In this document: piece after piece, positions 10,791 to 21,958 of the stretch
Position numbering within the stretch: the first letter of the stretch is position 1
How the letters are laid out: each line of letters starts with the position of its first letter
NCBI GenBank assembly: GCA_949358305.1
Contig: CASHSZ010000047.1
Location: 1-32,250 of the forward strand
Length of the DNA: 32,250 nucleotides
Origin: Strigamia acuminata
Taxonomy: Eukaryota > Arthropoda > Chilopoda > Geophilomorpha > Linotaeniidae
Reading direction: 5' to 3'
The notes under the pieces: model-generated
Databases searched by the model: none
Seen by the model: the letters and a program-made list of their open reading frames with translations, nothing else
What the model was told of the DNA's origin: nothing
Translations under genes and position numbers: made by a program

Positions 10791-12830
10791 GCCGTGACGG
10801 GCCGTAGCGGGTCGAAAACGGGCCGTTAACGGCCCGTTGACGGCCCGTTAGCGGCCCGCATGAGGTCGCACGGGCCGTCGGCGAGCCGAAGTCCGGGAAC
10901 GAAGGCCGTTACGGGACCGTGACGGGACCGTCGGCGGCCCGTTAACGGCCCGTGCGAGCCGTTACGGGATCGTGACGGGACCGTCGGCGGCCCGTTAACG
11001 GCCCGTGCGAGCCGTTACGGAATCGTGACGGGACCGTCGGCGGCCCGTTAACGGCCCGTGCGGGCCGTTACGGGATCGTGACGGGACCGTCGGCGGCCCG
11101 TTAACGGCCCGTGCGACCCCATGCGGGCCGTTGACGGGCCGTTAACGGGCCGTTAACGGGCCGTTAACGGGCCGTGATGGTGTAAATCGAAAAAATCAAC
11201 AACCGACAACACGTACATGAAAACGCGTACAACATTCATAGACATTAATCTCGAATCCTGTTTTTGGTTTTACGCCGTTAACGGGCCGTTAACGGGCCGT
11301 TAACGGCCCGTTAACGGCCCGCGTGAGGTCGTACGGGCCGTCGGCGAGCCGAAGTCCGGGAACGAAGGCCGTGACGGGATCGTGACGGGACCGTCAGCGG
11401 CCCGTTAACGGCCCGTGCGGGCCGTTGCGGGATCGTGACGGGATCGTCGACGGCCCGTTAACGGCCCGTGCGGGCCGTTGCGGGCCGTTGACGGGCCGTT
11501 GACGGGCCGTTAACGGGCCGTTAACGGGCCGTTACGGCGTAAATCGAAAAAATCAACAACCGACAACACGTACGTGAAAACGCGTACAACATTCATAGAC
11601 ATTAATCTCGAATCCTGTTTTCGGTTTTGCCCCGTTAACGGGCCGTTAACGGGCCGTTAACGGGCCGTTAACGGCCCGTGCGGGCCGTTGCGGGATCGTG
11701 ACGGGACCGTCGACGGCCCGTTAACGGCCCGTGCGGGCCGTTGCGGGATCGTGACGGGACCGTCAGCGGCCCGTTAACGGCCCGTGCGGGCCGTTGCGGG
11801 ATCGTGACGGGATCGTCGACGGCCCGTTAACGGCCCGTGCGGGCCGTTGCGGGATCGTGACGGGACCGTCAGCGGCCCGTTAACGGCCCGTGCGGGCCGT
11901 TGCGGGATCGTGACGGGATCGTCGACGGCCCGTTAACGGCCCGTGCGGGCCGTTGCGGGCCGTTGACGGGCCGTTGACGGGCCGTTAACGGGCCGTTAAC
12001 GGGCCGTTACGGCGTGAATCGAAAAAATCAACAACCGACAACACGTACATGAAAACGCGTACAACATTCATAGACATTAATCTCGAATCCTGTTTTTGGT
12101 TTTACGCCGTTAACGGGCCGTTAACGGGCCGTTAACGGCCCGTTAACGGCCCGCGTGAGGTCGTACGGGCCGTCGGCGAGCCGAAGTCCGGGAACGAAGG
12201 CCGTGACGGGATCGTGACGGGACCGTCAGCGGCCCGTTAACGGCCCGTGCGGGCCGTTGCGGGATCGTGACGGGATCGTCGACGGCCCGTTAACGGCCCG
12301 TGCGGGCCGTTGCGGGCCGTTGACGGGCCGTTGACGGGCCGTTAACGGGCCGTTAACGGGCCGTTACGGCGTAAATCGAAAAAATCAACAACCGACAACA
12401 CGTACGTGAAAACGCGTACAACATTCATAGACATTAATCTCGAATCCTGTTTTTGGTTTTACGCCGTTAACGGGCCGTTAACGGCCCGTTAACGGCCCGT
12501 TAACGGCCCGCACAGGCCGTGACGGGATCGTGACGGGACTGTCGGCGGCCCGTTAACGGCCCGCACGAGCCGTGACGGGATCGTGACGGGACCGTCGGCA
12601 GCCCGTTAACGGCCCGTACGACTCCATGCGGGCCGTTACGGGATCGTGACGGGACCGTCGGCGGCCCGTTAACGGCCCGTGCGAGCCGTTACGGGATTGT
12701 GACGGGACCGTCGGCGGCCCGTTAACGGCCCGTGCGGGCCGTTTTCGACCCGTTGCGGCCGTTTTCGACCCGTTGCGGCCCGTTTTCGACCCGTTACGGT
12801 CCTTGGCCGTAACGGGCCGAAAACGGGAAA
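10703..12830. repeat. GTTAACGG block 3
   Basis: It has the same structure as block 2, with four 97-bp cores (11180, 11537, 12012, 12369) and the 38-bp-truncated left arm. GCCGTGATGG replaces GCCGTGACGG just before the first core, a variant shared with blocks 4 and 5 and not with 1 and 2, which orders the amplification events. No gene is present. Confidence 0.85.
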
Positions 12831-12906
12831 ACTGAAAAAGTCGAGTGCGAGACCACGTGACCCGGAGTGTGGTTTTTGGGGACGAGGGCCGTCCTCCGAC
12901 CGCGCC

Positions 12907-14570
12907 GTGACGCGCCGCGGGTCGGTCACCAACTTTTGTCAATTTTTGACAGATTTTCACGGAATTTCAGCGACATTTTACGAGACGTTTCTGCCCGATG
13001 GGACGGACTTCTGTAAAACATTGCTTAAAATCCATGGAAATTTATCACATATTGACAAAATTCGGTGCAAGTTTTGTCAGAAATTAGGAAAAAACTTTTT
13101 TCAAAACTCGTCCAACGCGCCGGTAAATTGAGCGCCCACGTGCGTCGACAGTGGGCGCTTCAAAACCGCGTGGACACTGTCAGATCTCGGCACAGTTTGA
13201 TGCGCCCAAATCTAGCAATACTTGCACCGACTTTTGGCAATTTGTGACAAATTTTCACAGAATTTCGGCAACATTTTACGACACATTTCTGCCCGGTTGG
13301 ACACATTTCCACAGGTTTTTTGTAAAACGTTGCTAAAATTCTGTTGAATTTCATCAAAAATTGTGTCAAAAGTCGGTGACGGGCGGAGGGGCGAGCTCCG
13401 GGCGCCCGAGAGAGAGAGAGAAAGAGAGAGAGAGGGGACGGCCGGGGCTCCCGCCAACGGGCGGAGGGGCGAGCCTTGGCGGGTTGGGCGTGCACTATCT
13501 AGGCATGTGGGCGCTCGATTTACCGGCACGTTGGACAAGTTTTGAAAATTTTTTTTTCCTAATTTTTGACAAAATTAGCACCGAATTTTGCCAATATTTG
13601 ATAAATTTCCACGGAATTTTATCAATGTTTTACAAAAAACCCCTGGAAATGTGTCCAATCGAGCAGAAATGTCTCGTAAAATATCGCTGAAATTTGTCTA
13701 AAATTGACAAAAAATCGGTGCAAGTTTTGCTAGATATTTGCCCGGATCAAACTGTGCCCGAAACCGCCCGATCTGACAGTGTGCACGCGGGCTGGACGTG
13801 CCCACTGTCCCCGCATGTGCACTCGCCGGCGCGTTGGACGAGTTTAAGAAGATTTTATCAATTTCTGACAAAACTTGCATCGATTTTTTGTCAATTTTTG
13901 ATAAATTTCCCCAGAATTTTAGCAATAAAACCTTTGAAAATGTATCCAAAAGAGCAGAAATGTCCTGTAAAATATTGCTGAAAATCTGTTGAAATTCATC
14001 AAATATTGACAAAAATCTGTGACGAGCGGAGGGGCGATCCTTTGGCGGCCGAAAGAGAGAGGGGGGACGGTCGGGGCTCCCGCCGACGGGCGGAGGGGCG
14101 AGCCTTGGCGGCCGAGAGAGAGAGAGAGAGAGGACGGCCGGGGCTCCCGCCGGCGCACTGTCCACGCATGGGCGCGCTCGATTTACTGGCGCGTTGGACG
14201 AATTTTAAATTTTTTGTTTCCTATTTCTGACAAAATTTGCACAGACTTTTGTCAATTTTTGACAAATTTTCACGGAATTTCAGCAATGGGACGGACTTAT
14301 GTAAAACATCGCTTAAAATCTGGAAATCTGTCAAATCTTCTTTAAATTTATGCAAGATATTGGGAAATTTTGGTTTAACTCGTCCAACGGGCCGGTAAAT
14401 CGAGCGCCCACACGCGCCCACATGCACGTCCAACCCGCATGGGCACTGTCACATCGGACGTTTGTTGCGTGCAAAACTTGCACCGACTTTTGGCCATTTT
14501 TGGTTAAACTTCCGCACAATTTCTGCCCGATTGGACACTGAGGTTCGGTTTCCGACCGGGTCGTTTCTTG
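12907..14570. repeat. monomer block of composite copy 3
   Basis: This is a single-length monomer block with the 1015-bp-type segment present once. It carries the TTCTGTTG variant of copy 2, so it derives from a copy-2-like parent rather than from copy 1. No coding evidence is present. Confidence 0.85.
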
Positions 14571-16700
14571 TCCGACCCGCGGCGCGTCGCGGCGCGGCCG
14601 GAGGACGGCCCTCGTCCCCAAAAACCACACTCCGAGTCACGGGTCGCACGGCCAACAGGCCGTGACGGGCCGTAGCGGGTCGAAAACGGGCCGTTAACGG
14701 CCCGTTGACGGCCCGTTAGCGGCCCGCATGAGGTCGCACGGGCCGTCGGCGAGCCGAAGTCCGGGAACGAAGGCCGTTACGGGACCGTGACGGGACCGTC
14801 GGCGGCCCGTTAACGGCCCGTGCGAGCCGTTACGGGATCGTGACGGGACCGTCGGCGGCCCGTTAACGGCCCGTGCGAGCCGTTACGGAATCGTGACGGG
14901 ACCGTCGGCGGCCCGTTAACGGCCCGTGCGGGCCGTTACGGGATCGTGACGGGACCGTCGGCGGCCCGTTAACGGCCCGTGCGACCCCATGCGGGCCGTT
15001 GACGGGCCGTTAACGGGCCGTTAACGGGCCGTTAACGGGCCGTGATGGTGTAAATCGAAAAAATCAACAACCGACAACACGTACATGAAAACGCGTACAA
15101 CATTCATAGACATTAATCTCGAATCCTGTTTTTGGTTTTACGCCGTTAACGGGCCGTTAACGGGCCGTTAACGGCCCGTTAACGGCCCGCGTGAGGTCGT
15201 ACGGGCCGTCGGCGAGCCGAAGTCCGGGAACGAAGGCCGTGACGGGATCGTGACGGGACCGTCAGCGGCCCGTTAACGGCCCGTGCGGGCCGTTGCGGGA
15301 TCGTGACGGGATCGTCGACGGCCCGTTAACGGCCCGTGCGGGCCGTTGCGGGCCGTTGACGGGCCGTTGACGGGCCGTTAACGGGCCGTTAACGGGCCGT
15401 TACGGCGTAAATCGAAAAAATCAACAACCGACAACACGTACGTGAAAACGCGTACAACATTCATAGACATTAATCTCGAATCCTGTTTTCGGTTTTGCCC
15501 CGTTAACGGGCCGTTAACGGGCCGTTAACGGGCCGTTAACGGCCCGTGCGGGCCGTTGCGGGATCGTGACGGGACCGTCGACGGCCCGTTAACGGCCCGT
15601 GCGGGCCGTTGCGGGATCGTGACGGGACCGTCAGCGGCCCGTTAACGGCCCGTGCGGGCCGTTGCGGGATCGTGACGGGATCGTCGACGGCCCGTTAACG
15701 GCCCGTGCGGGCCGTTGCGGGATCGTGACGGGACCGTCAGCGGCCCGTTAACGGCCCGTGCGGGCCGTTGCGGGATCGTGACGGGATCGTCGACGGCCCG
15801 TTAACGGCCCGTGCGGGCCGTTGCGGGCCGTTGACGGGCCGTTGACGGGCCGTTAACGGGCCGTTAACGGGCCGTTACGGCGTGAATCGAAAAAATCAAC
15901 AACCGACAACACGTACATGAAAACGCGTACAACATTCATAGACATTAATCTCGAATCCTGTTTTTGGTTTTACGCCGTTAACGGGCCGTTAACGGGCCGT
16001 TAACGGCCCGTTAACGGCCCGCGTGAGGTCGTACGGGCCGTCGGCGAGCCGAAGTCCGGGAACGAAGGCCGTGACGGGATCGTGACGGGACCGTCAGCGG
16101 CCCGTTAACGGCCCGTGCGGGCCGTTGCGGGATCGTGACGGGATCGTCGACGGCCCGTTAACGGCCCGTGCGGGCCGTTGCGGGCCGTTGACGGGCCGTT
16201 GACGGGCCGTTAACGGGCCGTTAACGGGCCGTTACGGCGTAAATCGAAAAAATCAACAACCGACAACACGTACGTGAAAACGCGTACAACATTCATAGAC
16301 ATTAATCTCGAATCCTGTTTTTGGTTTTACGCCGTTAACGGGCCGTTAACGGCCCGTTAACGGCCCGTTAACGGCCCGCACAGGCCGTGACGGGATCGTG
16401 ACGGGACTGTCGGCGGCCCGTTAACGGCCCGCACGAGCCGTGACGGGATCGTGACGGGACCGTCGGCAGCCCGTTAACGGCCCGTACGACTCCATGCGGG
16501 CCGTTACGGGATCGTGACGGGACCGTCGGCGGCCCGTTAACGGCCCGTGCGAGCCGTTACGGGATTGTGACGGGACCGTCGGCGGCCCGTTAACGGCCCG
16601 TGCGGGCCGTTTTCGACCCGTTGCGGCCGTTTTCGACCCGTTGCGGCCCGTTTTCGACCCGTTACGGTCCTTGGCCGTAACGGGCCGAAAACGGGAAAAC
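14571..16700. repeat. GTTAACGG block 4
   Basis: It is collinear with block 3 at a constant offset of 3868 bp, including all four 97-bp cores (15048, 15405, 15880, 16237) and the GCCGTGATGG variant. I saw no clear difference from block 3 by eye. Confidence 0.85.
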
Positions 16701-16774
16701 TGAAAAAGTCGAGTGCGAGACCACGTGACCCGGAGTGTGGTTTTTGGGGACGAGGGCCGTCCTCCGACCGCGCC

Positions 16775-18440
16775 GTGACGCGCCGCGGGTCGGTCACCAA
16801 CTTTTGTCAATTTTTGACAGATTTTCACGGAATTTCAGCGACATTTTACGAGACGTTTCTGCCCGATGGGACGGACTTCTGTAAAACATTGCTTAAAATC
16901 CATGGAAATTTATCACATATTGACAAAATTCGGTGCAAGTTTTGTCAGAAATTAGGAAAAAACTTTTTTCAAAACTCGTCCAACGCGCCGGTAAATTGAG
17001 CGCCCACGTGCGTCGACAGTGGGCGCTTCAAAACCGCGTGGACACTGTCAGATCTCGGCACAGTTTGATGCGCCCAAATCTAGCAATACTTGCACCGACT
17101 TTTGGCAATTTGTGACAAATTTTCACAGAATTTCGGCAACATTTTACGACACATTTCTGCCCGGTTGGACACATTTCCACAGGTTTTTTGTAAAACGTTG
17201 CTAAAATTCTGTTGAATTTCATCAAAAATTGTGTCAAAAGTCGGTGACGGGCGGAGGGGCGAGCTCCGGGCGCCCGAGAGAGAGAGAGAAAGAGAGAGAG
17301 AGGGGACGGCCGGGGCTCCCGCCAACGGGCGGAGGGGCGAGCCTTGGCGGGTTGGGCGTGCACTATCTAGGCATGTGGGCGCTCGATTTACCGGCACGTT
17401 GGACAAGTTTTGAAAATTTTTTTTTCCTAATTTTTGACAAAATTAGCACCGAATTTTGCCAATATTTGATAAATTTCCACGGAATTTTATCAATGTTTTA
17501 CAAAAAACCCCTGGAAATGTGTCCAATCGAGCAGAAATGTCTCGTAAAATATCGCTGAAATTTGTCTAAAATTGACAAAAAATCGGTGCAAGTTTTGCTA
17601 GATATTTGCCCGGATCAAACTGTGCCCGAAACCGCCCGATCTGACAGTGTGCACGCGGGCTGGACGTGCCCACTGTCCCCGCATGTGCACTCGCCGGCGC
17701 GTTGGACGAGTTTAAGAAGATTTTATCAATTTCTGACAAAACTTGCATCGATTTTTTGTCAATTTTTGATAAATTTCCCCAGAATTTTAGCAATAAAACC
17801 TTTGAAAATGTATCCAAAAGAGCAGAAATGTCCTGTAAAATATTGCTGAAAATCTGTTGAAATTCATCAAATATTGACAAAAATCTGTGACGAGCGGAGG
17901 GGCGATCCTTTGGCGGCCGAAAGAGAGAGGGGGGACGGTCGGGGCTCCCGCCGACGGGCGGAGGGGCGAGCCTTGGCGGCCGAGAGAGAGAGAGAGAGAG
18001 GACGGCCGGGGCTCCCGCCGGCGCACTGTCCACGCATGGGCGCGCTCGATTTACTGGCGCGTTGGACGAATTTTAAATTTTTTGTTTCCTATTTCTGACA
18101 AAATTTGCACAGACTTTTGTCAATTTTTGACAAATTTTCACGGAATTTCAGCAATGGGACGGACTTATGTAAAACATCGCTTAAAATCTGGAAATCTGTC
18201 AAATCTTCTTTAAATTTATGCAAGATATTGGGAAATTTTGGTTTAACTCGTCCAACGGGCCGGTAAATCGAGCGCCCACACGCGCCCACATGCACGTCCA
18301 ACCCGCATGGGCACTGTCACATCGGACGTTTGTTGCGTGCAAAACTTGCACCGACTTTTGGCCATTTTTGGTTAAACTTCCGCACAATTTCTGCCCGATT
18401 GGACACTGAGGTTCGGTTTCCGACCGGGTCGTTTCTTGTC
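16775..18440. repeat. monomer block of composite copy 4
   Basis: It is collinear with copy 3 at an offset of 3868 bp and carries the same variants, including TTCTGTTG near 17207. No coding evidence is present. Confidence 0.85.
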
Positions 18441-19460
18441 CGACCCGCGGCGCGTCGCGGCGCGGCCGGAGGACGGCCCTCGTCCCCAAAAACCACACTC
18501 CGAGTCACGGGTCGCACGGCCAACAGGCCGTGACGGGCCGTAGCGGGTCGAAAACGGGCCGTTAACGGCCCGTTGACGGCCCGTTAGCGGCCCGCATGAG
18601 GTCGCACGGGCCGTCGGCGAGCCGAAGTCCGGGAACGAAGGCCGTTACGGGACCGTGACGGGACCGTCGGCGGCCCGTTAACGGCCCGTGCGAGCCGTTA
18701 CGGGATCGTGACGGGACCGTCGGCGGCCCGTTAACGGCCCGTGCGAGCCGTTACGGAATCGTGACGGGACCGTCGGCGGCCCGTTAACGGCCCGTGCGGG
18801 CCGTTACGGGATCGTGACGGGACCGTCGGCGGCCCGTTAACGGCCCGTGCGACCCCATGCGGGCCGTTGACGGGCCGTTAACGGGCCGTTAACGGGCCGT
18901 TAACGGGCCGTGATGGTGTAAATCGAAAAAATCAACAACCGACAACACGTACATGAAAACGCGTACAACATTCATAGACATTAATCTCGAATCCTGTTTT
19001 TGGTTTTACGCCGTTAACGGGCCGTTAACGGCCCGTTAACGGCCCGTTAACGGCCCGCATGAGGTCGTACGGGCCGTTACGGGGTCGTGACGGGATCGTC
19101 GGCGGCCCGTTAACGGCCCGTGCGGGCCGTTACGGGATAGTTACGGAACCGTCGGCGGCCCGTTAACGGCCCGTGCGAGCCGTTACGGGATCGTGACGGG
19201 ACCGTCGGCGGCCCGTTAACGGCCCGTGCGAGCCGTTACGGGATTGTGACGGGACCGTCGGCGGCCCGTTAACGGCCCGTGCGGGCCGTTTTCGACCCGT
19301 TGCGGCCGTTTTCGACCCGTTGCGGCCCGTTTTCGACCCGTTACGGTCCTTGGCCGTAACGGGCCGAAAACGGGAAAACTGAAAAAGTCGAGTGCGAGAC
19401 CACGTGACCCGGAGTGTGGTTTTTGGGGGCGAGGGCCGTCCTCCGACCGCGCCGTGACGC
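18441..19460. repeat. GTTAACGG block 5, terminal and shortened
   Basis: It holds one 97-bp core (18916). After the core the order switches to that of block 1: 19013-19460 matches 2121-2540, including TTACGGGATAGTTACGGAACC and the complete right inverted-repeat arm. This block therefore looks like a recombinant between the amplified type and the original type and marks the right end of the satellite. Confidence 0.8.
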
Positions 19461-20107
19461 GCCCCGAGTCGGATCAAGAGGCGACCCGGTCGGAAACCGA
19501 ACCTCGGGGTTCCTCGAGGCGTGGTTTTTTGGGGACGGGGGGAGGGGGGGGGGGGGGGGATCGGGTCGCGTGCTCCGACCGCGCCGCAACGCGATGTGGG
19601 TCGGTCACCAACTTTTGTCAATTTTTGACAAATTTCCACGGAATTTCAGCAACATTTTACGAGACGTTTCTGCCCGACTAGACACGTTTCCGCAGGTTTT
19701 AGCAAAACAACGTTAAATTCTGTGGAAATTTATCAAATGTTGACAAAATTCTGTGCAAGTTTTGTCAGATACTTACTTACTTACGATATAAACTCGAACG
19801 TCGTCCATCGACACTCTCAACATTCCACCGGACATTTTCCGGAAGAGTTTGTCCCGATCGGGACCACGCCTCGACGAAGCCCGGGACCCGGTTTCCGACC
19901 GGGTCGTTTTTGGCCCAAGTCACGGCGCGTCGCGGCGCTTTCGGAGCACGCGACCCGATCCCCCCCTCCCCCCGTTCTCAAAAACCACGCCTCGACGAAG
20001 CCCGGGACCCGGTTTCCGACCGGGTCGTTTTTGGCCCAAGTCACGGCGCGTCGCGGCGCGTTCGGAGCACATGAACCGATCCCCCCTCCCTCCCGTCACA
20101 AAAACCA
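19455..20107. repeat. 121-bp tandem repeat with inverted copy and G run
   Basis: Two direct copies begin at 19863 and 19984 (ACCACGCCTCGACGAAGCCC ... CCGACCGGGTCG ... GGCGCGTCGCGGCGC ... CCCGATCCCCCC). A third start at 20104 diverges. An inverted relative lies at 19455-19600 and contains a 16-base G run at 19544-19559, with shorter G runs beside it. The same motif family forms the arms of the GTTAACGG blocks (for example 1562-1665). A satellite monomer remnant lies between them (about 19612-19770), followed by ACTTACTTACTTAC. A 208-codon + ORF (19722-20348) crosses all of this and looks fortuitous. Confidence 0.75.
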
Positions 20108-20323
20108 CGTTTTAGCGAAACCCTTGACCGGTCACAAAACCCACCGAACACCGAAAAGCAACGAACAAAACGCGCTCGGTCGCACGAACTACTCGGCCAA
20201 AACAACATCCGCAAATTCCGCATCACAGTCGCGATCAACGAAACAACGTATAGGCCGCCGTAATGTTAAAAAGCGGGACCCTTTCGCCCCCGACAAAATC
20301 CGCACACATACCCCAAGGTTAAA

Positions 20324-20437
20324 AAATATATATATATTAAGTAATTAATTAAGTAATTCTTTTTAAAAAAATATATATATTAAGTAATTAATTAAGTAAT
20401 TCTTTTTAAAAAAAATATATATATTAAGTAATTAAAA
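20324..20437 (+). promoter_or_regulatory. three 43-bp AT-rich repeats before the capsid-like gene
   Basis: A unit of about 43 bp (AATATATATATTAAGTAATT, then AATTAAGTAATTCTTTTTA) occurs two and a half times and ends about 10 bp before the ATG at 20448. The ATATATATATT core could serve as a TATA box and the rest as repeated binding sites, but this is inference from position and composition only; it may equally be a simple tandem repeat. Confidence 0.4.
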
Positions 20438-20447
20438 AATAGCGACG

Positions 20448-21767
20448 ATGCAAGTCTCCGAGAATTATTTGGATGTCGAACAACCATTCGTCGTCGATGA
20501 ATCTGTTAATGCCTACAACTACCACGAATATTATCCTATTATAGGAACTAATTTAAATAATGTGAATTCCGAAATTCGATTAATCATTCAAAACGAAGAT
20601 GTATGGACTCACCCTCATAAAAGTTACGTCTGCATAACAGGAAGATTAGTGAAAGCGGATGGTACAGACCTTATCGCTCAAGCTGATGAACAAGACCATA
20701 TAATAACGTTAGGAAATAACTTTATGCCATTTTTGTTCAGCAACATGAAATATCACATAGGTGATAAATTAATAGACGAAATAAATTATCCGGGTTATGC
20801 TACCACTATTAAGGGCTTACTAACGTACAAACAGCTCCAAAATTCGAGCGGAAATATGGGATGGATAGTAGATCATCACAAGGGCGAAGCATCGGATACT
20901 CTTAATCCCGCTTTTCTAGAACGTAGAATATTTTACAACATAATGCCAACGCCCAAAGGATCGTTCTCTTTGTTAGTACCGTTAACACATTTAATGGGAT
21001 TTTTCGAAGACTATACGAAAATCATATATGGTGCCAAACAAGTTTTGACCTTAATGCGAACTCACGACAACGATGCCATTTTTAAAGCGATACAGTCCGG
21101 TCCCGCCCCAAAAGTAAACACCCCCGTTGGAAAAATTATCATCGAACAGTTATATTGGTTGATGCCGCACGTCTTACCGTCCGATATCCAAAAGAATAGA
21201 TTACTCACTGCCATAGATAGAGGGGTGAACGTTCCATTAGCTTTTCGACATTGGTCGTTCGAAATGACAGACGTGCCACAAAGTAAGGAACACGCGTGGA
21301 GAGTGGTAACAACCAGCACGTCAGAAAAACCACGTTACATCATCGTGGCTTTACAAACGAATAAAAGAGACGACCAATTAAAAAATCCAGCCACATTTGA
21401 TAACTGCAATGTAACGGAAGTTCATGCCTACTTAAATTCGGAACGATATCCTTATCTGGACAGTAACAATGATTTTAAGAAAGCCAATTTCTGTAAATTC
21501 TTAGAAAGTTGCATTCAATTTAGAAAAGACTATTACGGTGCCGACGATTTACCGTTTAATACTTTCGAGTACGGAAATATATACCCGCTCATCGTAATAG
21601 ATTGCACGAAACAAAGCGAAAGAATGAAAACCGGAATAATGGACGTGCAAATAAAAATGAAATTTGCGGAAACCGTTCCTGCCGACACTAAAGCCTACGC
21701 TTTGATAATAAGCGATAGACTAATGACTATGAAATTAGACAAGGGTAAAATCGAAGTATTATATTAG
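20448..21767 (+). CDS. capsid-like protein of an endogenous DNA virus (probable double-jelly-roll type)
   Basis: This is an intact, intronless gene of 439 codons, the only long ORF in the window with protein-like composition throughout. I recognise it from memory as a member of a widespread family of uncharacterised proteins in invertebrate genomes whose features fit double-jelly-roll major capsid proteins of Polinton/adintovirus-like elements; no search was possible. Visible landmarks are HEYYPIIGTNLNN (26-38), LFSNMKYHIGDKLIDEIN (96-113), YPGYATT (114-120), GFFEDYTKIIYGAKQVLTL (184-202), WLMPHVLP (237-244), KPRYIIVALQTNK (294-306), LNSERYP (329-335) and ISDRLMTMKL (421-430). There is no signal peptide or membrane segment, and two beta-rich halves are plausible. 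Codon use is A/T-ending, unlike the GC-rich surroundings, which suggests foreign origin. The ATG follows the AT repeats directly, with no earlier in-frame ATG nearby. No partner viral gene is present. The absence of stops suggests recent insertion or retention by selection. Confidence 0.65.
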   Translation: MQVSENYLDVEQPFVVDESVNAYNYHEYYPIIGTNLNNVNSEIRLIIQNEDVWTHPHKSYVCITGRLVKADGTDLIAQADEQDHIITLGNNFMPFLFSNMKYHIGDKLIDEINYPGYATTIKGLLTYKQLQNSSGNMGWIVDHHKGEASDTLNPAFLERRIFYNIMPTPKGSFSLLVPLTHLMGFFEDYTKIIYGAKQVLTLMRTHDNDAIFKAIQSGPAPKVNTPVGKIIIEQLYWLMPHVLPSDIQKNRLLTAIDRGVNVPLAFRHWSFEMTDVPQSKEHAWRVVTTSTSEKPRYIIVALQTNKRDDQLKNPATFDNCNVTEVHAYLNSERYPYLDSNNDFKKANFCKFLESCIQFRKDYYGADDLPFNTFEYGNIYPLIVIDCTKQSERMKTGIMDVQIKMKFAETVPADTKAYALIISDRLMTMKLDKGKIEVLY

Positions 21768-21770
21768 ATT

Positions 21771-21958
21771 TTAAAATAATATATACGTATATAAAATATA
21801 TATAAATATATATAATATATAATATATATATAATATATATATATATATAATATATATATATATATAATATATATATAATATATATAATATATAATATATA
21901 ATATATATAAATAAATATATATAAAATAATATATACGTATATAAAAAAAGAAATAAAA
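21771..21958. repeat. AT microsatellite downstream of the capsid-like gene
   Basis: Almost pure AT/ATAT repeats begin a few bases after the stop codon. The sequence ATAATATATACGTATATAAA occurs near both ends (from about 21777 and 21930), so the tract itself has a duplicated border. AATAAA at about 21951 could act as a polyadenylation signal. Confidence 0.8.

Larger units (their letters stand above)
2540..19460. repeat. higher-order satellite, four composite copies
   Basis: Equivalent points in the composite unit fall at 2540, 7009, 12907 and 16775, giving spacings of 4469, 5898 and 3868 bp. Each unit is a monomer block followed by a GTTAACGG block. Copy 2 exceeds copy 3 by exactly 2030 bp, two extra 1015-bp segments. 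Copy 1 has one 1015-bp-type segment but a longer GC block. The last copy ends at 19013-19460 in sequence matching 2121-2540 rather than the interior of copies 2 and 3. Copies 3 and 4 appear almost identical, which implies recent amplification or homogenisation. The ORFs that recur at these spacings are not genes. Confidence 0.9.

Noticed and set aside
2249-19639. Dozens of ORFs of 60-158 codons repeated at fixed spacings
   Set aside because: They follow the satellite periodicity, occur on both strands, consist of Arg/Gly/Pro or Glu/Arg runs from GC palindromes and GA tracts, and have no recognisable domain.
19722-20348. 208-codon + strand ORF before the capsid-like gene
   Set aside because: It crosses a satellite remnant, the 121-bp tandem repeats and the inverted repeat, and its residues simply repeat with the DNA repeat.
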